Notes under the pieces: generated by a model
The model's input: only the letters and a program-made list of their open reading frames with translations
Database searches by the model: none
What the model was told of the DNA's origin: nothing
In this document: positions 1 to 11,171 of the stretch, piece after piece
How positions within the stretch are numbered: the stretch's first letter is position 1
Layout of the letters: the number at the start of each line of letters is the position of its first letter
Assembly (NCBI GenBank): GCA_001953115.1
Contig: LSSL01000083.1
Location: forward strand, 12,663-35,716
Length of the DNA: 23,054 nt
Source: Smittium mucronatum
Taxonomy: Eukaryota > Kickxellomycota > Harpellomycetes > Harpellales > Legeriomycetaceae
Reading direction: 5' to 3'
Position numbers and translations under genes: made by a program

Positions 1-89
1 TTGTATCACGGAATTTTATTGTAAAATAACGTCCTTAAAAACTATATTAAAAAATATGAAAAAAAGAAAAAGTCGCATAGAAAAGACTA

Positions 90-560
90 TTATCCTAACT
101 ACAATAATCCCCTCTGCCGGACTACCTGCAGTGTGCCTACGGAAAAAGGGTGCAATCTACCAACCGAAAGATATCCCCCTGGTATTGCTTCAAGTGGTTG
201 TGTGGCTGAGGTTATAAGCAGTCAGGAATTAAGCTCTTTTTCAATAAACAATATTTCATTTAATCTACTGAACTCCTAGTCAGAGCCTACTTCTAACAAA
301 ATTAATAACACTAGGCTCCTACCCAATCGTGGGATTGATCGACATGGCTTTCCTACAAATAGCTGTTAGACGCCGAGATCCGTCTGACTGTCGAACGCTG
401 GACTTGTGCACTAGACTATGTCTCAGCTGTGCTAAAACAATCGGTTCCTCCTATTTCGAGATGGTCCTCCTCTGGAATCGCTATCCTCCGAATCGCTGTG
501 CGCTGTCTCCACTACTCTCAATCAAGAATAGCACAACGCTGCGTGAAATTTTAGTTTAGT
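90..560. other. GC-rich block, possible relic of a mobile element
   Basis: This block is about half G+C in its second part (roughly 48-53 percent by hand count from 361 to 540), while the flanking DNA is about 20-25 percent. It contains a 76-codon open frame at 329-559 that matches no family I know and looks accidental. A short direct repeat (GAATCGCT, twice near 475-497) is present, and the block ends at a perfect hairpin. It could be a solo LTR, a non-autonomous element or an RNA gene. No long terminal repeat partner, tRNA-like box or transposase can be seen, so the class is undecided. Confidence 0.3.
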
Positions 561-580
561 GTACTTCGAAAAGTACACTA
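557..580. repeat. Perfect 10-bp inverted repeat with CGAA loop
   Basis: The left arm TAGTGTACTT and the right arm AAGTACACTA are exact reverse complements separated by four bases (CGAA). It sits exactly where the GC-rich block gives way to AT-rich spacer. It may be the end of a mobile element or the 3' stem of a structured RNA; which one cannot be told from this sequence. Confidence 0.75.
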
Positions 581-1011
581 TTAAACCAATAAACCACGAC
601 AGGGTATTTCAATCTTAGGGATAATTTTAATATGCAAGTTCTACGGTTTTAAATGATTATAAAAAAAATAAAACCTTATATAATCAATTATCCTACTACA
701 CTATTTTTAAAGGATTAGATTATTCTCTAAACACATAACTTTTTTAAACTAATACACAAGAAATAGATAAAGATTTATTAACATGAAGATGAACCTCTCA
801 TTTTCAATTTAATACCTAAAATTAAAATCCCTGTTCCAAAATTAACCATGAGAATGAATAAAGACTTTATTTTGATATCATAATGGCTGTTATAACAGCG
901 TGTATAATTTTTTTGGAGATAAGGTTATATTTGAGGTTTTAAAATAACATAGCCACAAATATGGTAATGAAAATTGCCTATGAAATGGGGGTTTTTTCAA
1001 GAGATTTCCTG
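581..1011. other. AT-rich spacer downstream of the palmitoyltransferase gene
   Basis: No open frame of note and no repeat family are visible. Because the neighbouring gene runs on the minus strand and stops at 1012, this stretch should hold its 3' untranslated region. I found no decisive polyadenylation signal close to the stop. Confidence 0.5.
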
Positions 1012-2109
1012 TTAAAAGTACATCAAGACTTTTCTAAAAGATAATTCTGTGTATGGGTTTTTGATATCTGAAATATTAGCGGGTTCCCAAACATCGGCTT
1101 TAAAATCATCAGATTTTTCAAATGTTTTTAACTTTCCATCTGATTCTGGGCCTTTATTATTATCAGTACATTTGCCATTTATTGGTTTAAGTCTATACAA
1201 AATCTTCCTCTTTATCTGAGACCTCCACTTTTTGGCCTTGTTAAGTTCATTTGTAGTTGTTCCTCTGAAAATCAGCGAGAATTGGTAAATTATAAAAAAA
1301 ATAACTGATGGAGTTAAGAATATTAAGATTGCCCCCAAGAGAACCAGTCCAGGATTGATTCCAAGATGTACCTATTTAAAAAAAATACAAAAATAGAACT
1401 TTAAATGTTTAAAAATAAGGTTTGGAGAGTTACATTAAGTATTTCATAATCGTCCAATTTTTTAAAACTGTTATTTTCCCGATTTCTGGTTCTCATTTTA
1501 TCGACTCCATATTTGAAATGATCATTTTTTAACAGACTGAACATTATGAATCCTCCCCATACACAAACAACTAGGAAAGAAAGTAAGAATGATAAAAACC
1601 ACTTGAAATTCTTTACCCCGACACAAGAGTTTATCCATACGCAATGATGGTCGTAAATGGCAATGCATTTGTCACATGCACTGCAATGTTTAGATCTAGG
1701 GGGTCTAATGATAAAATTTTATTCAATAAACCGTTTTTAATTTGAAATTCAAGCAAGTTATGGCTTACTTTAAAGTTTTACAGGTGTAGCACACCTTCTT
1801 TTGGTAATATACCCCATCCCACTCAACATTCTCGCAAAAAAATTGAAAATTATCCTTTGTTACATACCCGGGGTCGCTTTTGGATGCCATGTAAAAGGAA
1901 AAAATGTTTGTCGAAAGCACGAACATTATAACGGTTCTAAATGTTACATATCCGTTATAATAGGCTATATTTTTTTTAAAAAAGAGGGTTAATATTATTT
2001 ATTATAAAAATGCTTACTTTAATTTAAAATATATCTCTATTTCTTCAAGTCGTACCCACAATTTGAATATGAAAAACCATAGCCCTATTCCATATAAGGT
2101 AACAAACAT
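1012..2109 (-). CDS. SWF1: DHHC protein S-acyltransferase, Swf1-like
   Basis: The enzyme should attach palmitate to membrane-proximal cysteines of ER/Golgi membrane proteins; yeast Swf1 does this to SNAREs. My model has four exons (2109-2018, 1936-1769, 1704-1434, 1371-1012), giving 296 residues. The zinc/DHHC cysteine-rich domain spans about residues 80-120: CYTC, then [14 protein letters not shown], then [12 protein letters not shown] with the catalytic Cys at 108. The exon 2/3 junction falls between Lys87 and the PPRSKHC segment and restores the family motif exactly. Hydrophobic segments lie near 5-18, 33-48, 120-145 and 186-212. The TTNE motif after the last membrane segment (216-219) and DHHC-VWIN rather than DHHC-PW point to Swf1. 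A C-terminal NPY-type motif begins at residue 282. The ATG at 2107-2109 has an in-frame TAG just upstream; a further 5' exon is possible because yeast Swf1 is about 40 residues longer. The gene symbol is by similarity. Confidence 0.85.
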
Positions 2110-3971
2110 TCTCTATATTCCATAAATAAGTATATTTGTAATTTCAGAAAAAAAACCCCCCCAAAAATCTAATGTTAGTAAATTACGCAAAAGTTGGGGC
2201 TAGATTTTAATTTTTTCATTATTCTGGCTTTCTCGCTGCCCTTATACAACATAGACTTTACTCTAATTGTCATAAAAAGAATTTAAATATTAGTTTAAAA
2301 AATTAAGGCCGATTCTTACGTAGTGGCTAGGTTAATTTCATTTATTATGTCATATGCTTTTTCAACTATAGTCCCCCTAATTTCGATTATCAGTTAAAAA
2401 AGTTAATTATTATTCATTGGATTAGGAATATCCTATATTATCTTGGTTTATTACATAAAATATTCACTTTTCCCAAAAATTATTACAAGCAGGAATCCGC
2501 AAAACGCAGTAAAACTGCACAACACGATCGATTGGCTTGATATCTATTTTTTGAGAATAATTTGTATCAAAAAAGGGATTATCGGATGTATAAAGCGTTT
2601 AAAATCACTAAATTCATTTACCTGGTAAAGTGACATTATAGAAATATTTAATTTTTTAAGCTAACTGTGGAATTTAGAATTGTAATTGAAGGAATTTAAA
2701 AAAAATGGTATGAAATAGGGCTATTTGAGTGAGTAATATATAATGATTTTTTTCTAGCACGAAAAGATATTTAACATATGAATATACGATATTATATATT
2801 GGGTGTAAGTCTAGATGTTCATTATTAGAACTAGAGTTCATTCATAAACTTTATATTTATTTAATGGCACGTGGGAATATACCCATTACAGGGTTCAACC
2901 ATAAGGAATGATCCATACTGTTCTAACTCCGGGAGTTTTGAGTGGTTGCTGATGAATAGGATTTTATTAAAAAAAAATAGTAAATTGGCTGGTTAAATAT
3001 TATTAACTTTCAAATATTCAAGGACCCTGCTGATCTATATTAACTTTCTTATAGCGAAAATTTTATTTTATCAGGTTAATATACTTATATTTCTTTTCTT
3101 AGAATTATTATTGAGAATTGGATTTATATCTATCATGATTTTTATACAATTTCTAAGCAGATTTAACTAGAAAAAAGTGTATAACAGAAGGAAAATTTTG
3201 AGATATTCGTAATCTTATAAAAATTCTTTTATTTTTTCCAAACTCAATTACACCTTTACCACAATTCCACGCTAATATAATTTTTTAAAACGCATTTTAG
3301 CTCCTTAATCATAAATACGAATTTGGTCTTTTAGGTCTTTGGCGATTAATATAGGTACTTGGATTAATCTTATTTTAAAGTGAGCATATCCATAATGATG
3401 CTAGTCTAATATTTAAATAAGGATATTTTTCATTACTTTATTTATAAAAAATAAGAAGCATATTCAATATTATTTAATTTGCTGCTGATTCAATAGTCTT
3501 TCAGTTCATAATTTATTCCAGCAGTACCTATTCCTCGACTTCACCCTTAATTCAGGATGAAGAAATTAAGACGTCAAGAGTTACATCCAATCATTAGATG
3601 AGTTTAATTCAAACAAAATTTGATTGGTAAATTATTTAACCGGCTTAAAGAAATCGATACTATTCACAAATAGAACTCCTCCATAGGTCTAGTCTAAGAA
3701 ATGGCTGAATTTTATATATTTCTATTTGTTGTAGCTAAAGCAAAGACAAAATCTAAAAACGTCATTTTATGAATAAATTTAGACGTCATTCCAGCTATGC
3801 TAAGTATATTTAAAGTCAGTGCTATTGGATTCAGAGTAATAGGTTCATTACTTTCTCTTATATCCTTAGAGCACTTAAATCCATCATTCTTCAATGAATT
3901 AACTGTATTTGCAGTATCTTTTCCTAAAATTCAAACCATATTTGGAATTTGCTCCTTTCCCCACCATCTAG
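2110..3971. other. Divergent upstream region between the palmitoyltransferase and ECM29 genes
   Basis: About 1.9 kb of AT-rich DNA lies between two divergently transcribed genes and should carry both promoters. Small open frames (for example 2443-2628 plus and 3712-3894 minus) show no family resemblance and no supporting splice structure. A seven-base C run stands out at 2156-2162. I see no RNA gene or mobile element here. Confidence 0.5.
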
Positions 3972-6900
3972 ATGTCCGAAGAACACGACCTAGGTAGCCT
4001 TTATCTCATTGGATTTTTGTTTTTGTTGAGCTTTGATTGATAATATTTCTTTTTTCGATTTCTTAATCTCGCAAAATAGAGCTCCTAGAGACTATAGGGT
4101 TTAGATTCGGTCTTGCTGACTCTAGCAGTAAAGTCGATACTCATGTTAACAATTTCTTAGTTCCTTTACTTTATAAATTGAACTCTGGTACTAGTCCCGT
4201 AAGAAAAAAGGTGTGCTAAATTTTTCTTTTTGTCATACTTTATTTCTTTTTACTTAATCTCCGTTTTTCTCTTATACTCTGATATTAAGGTTTTGGAGTT
4301 ACTCAATCACATTGGAAGTTTATTGAAAAATGACAAGACTGTATCATTGCCTACTTCCGAAATATTTGACTTTTACATGGATCCCACAATTAGTTCCCTC
4401 TCCAAAAATATCGGGCTATTATACATTCAAAAATCCATGGAAAGGTGCAAAATAGAGGTATTTATTTTTACCATATCCGCTTTCCTTTTTTTTTTTTGAC
4501 TTTTTGTTTCAATACTTTAAATCAAATCAGGAATTGCCTATTTACCTGTCTAGACTCATTAATGGGATCGACTTAGTGCCAGAAACTCATAAACCTAGTA
4601 TCGTTCCTATAATATTGCAGGTATTTTGACCGCACTCTTGTTGTATACAATGCTTTTTTTCTAATCATATTAAACTCTTTTACTTTTAGGGTTTAGGTGA
4701 TGTAGGTTCTCAAGGAGAGGTTTATCTTAATAAAATAAAACTTGAATCTACCAATTCATCAAAATACGTTTTGAATTTGTCTCGTGATTTATTCATGTTC
4801 TCTTCAACTCCCACCTCCTCTGAAAAAGGCCCTATATATCCAGGGTTGTCACCTCAAATCGTTTCCATATTGACAAACGAGAAAAAAGCTATCTGGACTA
4901 ATGGTGGGAATTCTTTGTCAAAGTTCAAGGTAATTCGAATATAATATTACAATACTCGTGTAGTTTTTTTTCTTAAACTTCAGTCAATTTTTTAAAAAAA
5001 ATCAATTAAATTTTATTTTCTTCAATTTTCATTAATAGAAAGGTGTTTTTGATTTCGTAAACAAATCTTCTTTGTTTGATGGGCTCCACTGCGAGAATGA
5101 AAGATTTATATCCTTGTTATGCGCAAGTTGCGACCCTGTTAATTATGAAGTTACCACATCTGCTTCCGATTCTTTAAAAAAGATAAATGTCTTAGACTAT
5201 GAAGACAAAAATGTAATAGAATTTTTTTATTCAAATCACGCTCTTTGTTCCTTATTTTTAACTTCTTATTAATTATCATCTTTCATCTCTTAGTTGATCG
5301 TCCAGTTGTCCTTTTTATTTTTAGGAGGAAAATCTGACGACATTTTTCCTAATATGAATAGAGCTCCTTGCTCTTCTAAACTTAAAAGTCTTATAATGAA
5401 GCATCTTTCCAAATCAATTGTTGCCACCAGTATGTTTCCAGACTGGCTAAAAATTTTGTTCGATTGTCTTTTTGGCGAATTTACAACCCAACAATTGAAA
5501 ATTTTAGGAGCCATGTTTATGAGATACGTATGCCAAAAGTCCCCAATAGAACAGCTCCGGATTGCGGGGCCAGTTTTATTCCAGGGAATAAAAAAACTTT
5601 TAAATATATTGGAAGATCAAAACGTATCAAATACTAGAAATCAAGAGGTCATCCGAATGAATGCTTACAACTCTTGGACGATTCTTATAACACGTTTACC
5701 TGCTTTATTCAACTCCGATATAGATGGGCTTAAAAATTTGATATCCACTGCTGAAAAGGAGCCCCCTAATATTAGATCGAACGCACAAGAAACTATTTAC
5801 GAAATGGGAATTTCCATTTTCAAAAAATTTTGTGACGATATTCTAATAACAGATAATGTTTTAGATATCCTTGAAGAAACTATTTTAAATTCTTCCAGTA
5901 CCCAAATTAAGCTTACTGTGTTGAGGATTTTGTCAGACGGTCCCGATTTTTCGAATTGTAGATCGAAATGTATTGCCATGATTGGTTACTGCGATCCAGA
6001 CCCACAAGTCAGTACCAACTCTTTGAATTGCTTAAATATGGACCCTGGCTCTCTGAAGATAGCATTTAACTCTTCAGATAACGCTGAAAATTCTCAGGCT
6101 CTTGAACTGTATTTTTCTAAGTTGCCTGAGATTTATTCTTGGTTATCCGCTCTCCTCAATTTTCTTTTAACCGGCAAGTCTACCGGAGGATATACAAATA
6201 ATAACACTTTATCTAACTTGAAAACATTAGATTCAATATTGACAAATTTCAACAATCCCGATTTTAACTATAGTGTCCATCCGAAATCATTCGAGCCATT
6301 AATGCTTTTCACCATTCAACTACTCATATTACACGGGTTATTTTTTTCATTAAAAAACTTTAACTTTATTATTGAAGCGTCTTCTATCGAAAAAGAATGG
6401 GTTGATGAAAAGCTTGAACTTTCCGACAAAGAGGCCGAAAAGATTATTTTTAATTTTGGAAAGGCTAATTCATTTGATCATAACTTATTAGATAATACTT
6501 CTATAAGGATGTCTGTTTATCTTTCTCTCAGAAACCTGTATATAAACGAAAATGCTAACCATACCATTGAACTTCTGCCTAGAATTTCTTTATTTTCGTT
6601 ACTTACTATCCAGAAATTTAAAGGTAAAATTATATGTTTATTTCTAAGTAAACTTTCAATTTAGTATTTATTTAAATTCATTTTAACAAAAATTAAAATT
6701 TTTTTTATTTTTTTCTAGATATTTCGAATACGTCATCAGTCTCAGAGTCTTTAGAAAGGGGTGTTGAGCTATCCTCCATTTTATTTAAACTCACAACTAC
6801 TTTAGGGCCTCCTGAGGTTCATGATTTTGTCTTAAAAAACTTCAAATTGCTTTCATATCTTCTTAATATATTATCTAGCGAAACTTCACAAATTTTTTTG

Positions 6901-9900
6901 TCAGAGGGACTGGCTTCATCTCTAACGACTACCTGGGATTTAGAATTGAATGATAGAAAAGGCTTTGCTACCCCTTCTGCCTTACCTCTGCAGATTTCTG
7001 TTATCACTTTGGAAATTTTTGAGGCAGTGGAAATTTTATCCGACCAAATATCCAAAAACATGTTAAAAAGTTCATCTTCCAGTCCCCTCAGCAAAAAAAA
7101 TGTTAAAAGAACTATTGGATGTCTGTTAACTAGCTCGTATTCTATAACCAGAATTAATTCTCTATTTACTCTTCGCGGATACAATTACTGTTTAGATAAA
7201 TACCCCGATGTTTCGATTTCTTTAGATAAATCTATTAACTTACTCAAATTAACTCTGAAGAATCTTTTAGAAATTTTTTATTCTATTAAGGTTAAAAAGA
7301 TAACACCAGTCTCAGAGGATTTGTCGCCATTTTTTTCCACTATATGCGTGTGTGTAAGAGAACTGGGGATTTTCGGAAATCTGAACTCCTTTCCTCCTCA
7401 TTTGAAAGAATTCGAAAATCCATCTTATGAAATTCTTGTTGAAGAGCTGACTTCATTCTATATTATAGAGTTGATTAAATCTGGTCGCTGCAACTTCTCC
7501 GAAGTAAAATCTCTCGTTTTATCTCTCTCCGGTATCGCCATAAAAAACACCTCTAAATTGATTGAGTCTCCAAATGGATCAACTCAAAAGGAATATTTGA
7601 GCGTTTTCATACTAAAACTTCTTAGAGATTTGTCATCTTCCGAGAAAAATGTTCTAAAAACATTTGACACTCAATTTTTAATATCAGAGATAGTCCCCTT
7701 GATATCTTCTAAATGGAATATTCTTCATTCGAAATCTCTTTATAATGGATCACTTTACCTTCCTTTTTCTGACTTTGGAATTCTAGGATTGGTTGATCAC
7801 GATTGTGAAAAGTCTTGTTGGGATTGGATTATTTTTGAGGCTTTGCTCCCCATGTCTGAATCTCACAGAGTTACTGAGAGATTTGCTGCAGCCACTTGGG
7901 CTGGAAGTCTGGCACTTGAGTGTTCAAATTTGAAATTGATGTCGGATCATTGCGTTTTCTTGCATAAAATAATGTGTGGTTTACTTTTAGATTCTGATGA
8001 GATGGTCCAAAGTGTCGCTGGTAAATCTATTAGTCTTATCTATGAGTCTAGCGATTCTTCTAAAAATAAAGACCTTATGCTTCATTCCTTAATCAACACT
8101 CTTGGTAATCGACGTATGCTTTTGCTATCTAATCCTGATGTTAATGACGTTTCTACTGGGCTTAGAAACCAGCTCATTCCTAATTCTCAATCTGTAGACA
8201 CCAATGAATCATCTTCTAACTCGCGTGGAAGAAATAATAATGTTTTTGGACAAAGACCAAGTACTAAATCTATTATAAGTCTTACCTATTATCAAATTCT
8301 TGACCTAGCCTCAGAAGTGGGTAACCCCGAACTGTTCTATCACATGGTTGTGCTGGCTGGACACTCTATACAAACATCTATAAACTATGGTTTATCATCA
8401 TATTCTGTCAAGTCTATTAATAACGCTATTGAAACTTCAAATCGTTATTCCAAAAAACTCATCCCCAGTTTGTTCTTTCTATGTTTCAGTGTAAACCCCG
8501 CAATATCTAAGTCTATGAATTCAATTTGGCATAATCTTTACAAAACCAACTCTCCCAATAGCGCTTTTTCAGTAACCAATGAGAATTTTACGTATCCATC
8601 AAGCAGCCCTATTCTAATTAAGAATTGGGATTCGATTTACAAAAAATCTATTGTGAATATGGGCTCTTCAGATTGGAAAGTTAGACAGAGTTCATGCTCA
8701 GCAATGATCTTCGCCTTATCATTTTCTGGAAATTTACCTGTTAATATCGATTTCATAGAAACGACATGGAAATTATCTCTCAGGTTATTGGACGATATTA
8801 AAGATAGTGTTAGATTAGAGGCATTAACTTTTTGTAATAGCTTATCTTCAGCTACTATTATTTGGGCTGAGGAATCTCTAACTACACCTGAATCCCAAAA
8901 CATTAATGGCAGTAAAACACATGTGGAGAATTCTGTTAATTCGATCAATATAACAGATTCAAAAGTTTCAGATTCGATAATATCTACTGTAATAAAGCTT
9001 ATGGTCGATGTGGGTCTTGCCTCACCAGCTGAAGATGTTAGGAAATTCTCACTTTCTTTTATTAACAAACTATCACACCTTAACGCTATCAAACCCTACT
9101 CGGGTAAGTTGGCTATAAAATATTTGGAATCTTTATCTGACATGGAGGATCAAACTTTCAACTACATCTCTCAAAATGCAAATAACTGGGAAATATCAAG
9201 CCAAGAATTGGATTCTTTTAGATTGAGTTCAACAAAATCCTCACCTGTAATGGTGACATTAGAAAGGTTTCTGGGGTACTTAACTGAAGATCAAATGGCA
9301 GAATTTATCCCTGAACTTTGTAGAATAATAACTCATGGAATGGGTTTACCTACACGTACGGGTACTGCTAGGGCTATAGTTAATATTTCCGTTAATCACC
9401 CTGATCTGATTAAAAATCACGCTCTTACCATTGCAAGATCGATATTATCAGTCATAAAAAACTCTTCAAGTGTCGAAATGTATGCATGGGCAAGCGCGAT
9501 AGCATATATATCCCCCTTCCTGGAGCTCAAATCTTTTGAAAAGCTTTCCAATATATTATTTAAGCTTTACTTTAGCAAAGACAGTAAGCATTTTTTTCAC
9601 TTTTGTATTTTCACAATTTTTACGTTTTTTCCTGATTAATAGATGAGGGATCCAAGATCTCCGCCATAATTACTCTCTCTCAAATCTCAAAAAGGTCACT
9701 AGATAAAGTTAAAAATGCGAGCAAAATTTCATCGCTGTTCTATTTCGGTTCATTCGATGAAAACCCTGATGTTTCCAGACCATCAAAAGACTCATGGTCA
9801 TTAGTGACTGATGGATTAACTCCCACTGACATAAAGCAAATATATTCGGAGAGTATTATTTCCCTATGTAATGAGAAAATATTATCTGACGACTGGACAT

Positions 9901-11102
9901 TCATCAAGCAATCTGCCTTCACACTATCAAACCTGTGTAGTTTATCTCCATTTGGTGATAATTTTTCTTCATACAAGATAGAAAAGTTCATGCAAGCTGA
10001 TATAACCTCTTTAATATCAAGCAACCAAGACCTAGAATCTGACAAGTATTCTAAATTGGTATCCAAACTAAACAAAACTGATATTAAGTTCATCGGAAAT
10101 TTAAATTCAACTATTGGAAATTTAATGAAAGTAACCAAAAGAAAGAATTGGTTAGGAAGAGACAGTTGCATACATTCTATGACATCTGTTTCGATAGCAT
10201 GCCAACCTGCAATTTTGAAAAATCCATTATTTGAATTTATCGGTGAAGAGATAGATCTCTCCCAATCAATCCTCGATGTAAGCAATAATTTTATCTTTTT
10301 TATGAATACTAACTTTATTACTTATTTTTCATTAAATTCACGTAGTATTATATTAAAGGAATAAGCACAGATGATCTAAAAACGAGGAGGGTATTTATTA
10401 TGGAATTTTCACGGTTTAACAAAAGTCTCAATTTTGATGTCTTTGACAGGATTTTCAAAATATTGGCAGATATGATTCGACCAGATTACATGTCTGAGAA
10501 CAAATTAACAGAGAAAGACTTTTCAAAGCCGTTATATTTGGCTCTTCAGTCATCAATAATATCATCATTCGGGAACTTCTTTCCAAAATCCCATTACATT
10601 AAAGGTAAATCCACACTTAACTAAAAATAATTTACAATTCTAAAATTATTGATATAATCTTCAATTAGAGAACTATGCTATTGATCTGATGGAAATTTTG
10701 GAACCTCTCTCATTAAACGGAATATGGAATGTCAAGAATTCTTCCATTCAATTAGTGTACATTATGTTAAATCATCTGTTCAGTCCTAAGCCTGACGTTA
10801 CTAGCGCTGATAGGTCATTTGAATTTTATAACGTAATTTTTAATGGTACGGAAAAGATTATAAGTTCCGCTTTTTCTGAGACAAACTTTCCTTTAAACAG
10901 AGCTTTATGCCTCAAAATATCAAAACTAGTTTTGATAAATCTAAGTGAAATTGACATAAACTCGTTGAGTGATTCTAATAGGCTGAAATTGGGTTTATTG
11001 CAGAAAACCTCAAGAAATATATTGGAATTGGGTGCAAAGGACGAGGACATCACCATAAAAAGTGAGTCAGCTAGGATTCTTTCAGCCATTAACAATAACT
11101 AG
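3972..11102 (+). CDS. ECM29: Proteasome adaptor and scaffold protein Ecm29
   Basis: Ecm29 is a HEAT-repeat protein that ties the 20S core to the 19S regulator and takes part in proteasome quality control and localisation. The model has eleven exons: 3972-3993, 4080-4210, 4290-4457, 4531-4620, 4690-4929, 5039-5212, 5294-6623, 6719-9583, 9643-10277, 10346-10604, 10669-11102 (6348 coding bases, 2115 residues). All junctions keep phase. The N-terminus (LLETIGFRFGLAD, then VPLLYKLNSGTSPVRKKVLELL) aligns with the known Ecm29 start. Later landmarks are FDCLFGEFTTQQLKILG (exon 7), SDWKVRQSSCSA, RLSSTKSSPVM and RIITHGMGLPTRTGTARAIV (exon 8). An in-frame TAG directly precedes the ATG, which fixes the start. 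A Ser/Asn-rich linker lies in exon 8 near 8190-8270. The protein is somewhat longer than the human and yeast forms (about 1850 residues). The least certain junctions are the weak donor GTGTGC at 4211 and the acceptor at 10345. Confidence 0.95.
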
Positions 11103-11129
11103 CGAACAACACTCTTTATTGTAAATCCA

Positions 11130-11135
11130 TTTATT
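11130..11135 (-). terminator. Probable polyadenylation signal of the 323-residue protein gene
   Basis: On the minus strand AATAAA occurs here, about 37 bases after the stop at 11172; a second copy lies at 11115-11120. Both sit between the two convergent stop codons. Confidence 0.4.
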
Positions 11136-11141
11136 TCAATT

Positions 11142-11147
11142 AATAAA
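11142..11147 (+). terminator. Probable polyadenylation signal of ECM29
   Basis: AATAAA lies 40 bases after the ECM29 stop codon, within the 69-base gap before the convergent gene's stop. Cleavage shortly after it would carry the ECM29 transcript into the 3' end of the opposite gene. Confidence 0.45.
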
Positions 11148-11171
11148 CTAGTAATATAAATATCGATATTT

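Noticed and set aside
329..559. 76-codon open frame in the GC-rich block
   Set aside because: No family resemblance, no splice context, and the GC-rich composition alone lowers stop frequency.
2885..2905. tRNA-like B box (GGTTCAACC)
   Set aside because: The required downstream bases and an upstream A box with cloverleaf are absent.
6819..7184. Minus-strand open frames opposite ECM29 (also 8637-9092, 9740-10285 and 10826-11095)
   Set aside because: They lie wholly antisense to well-supported ECM29 exons and show no family features of their own.
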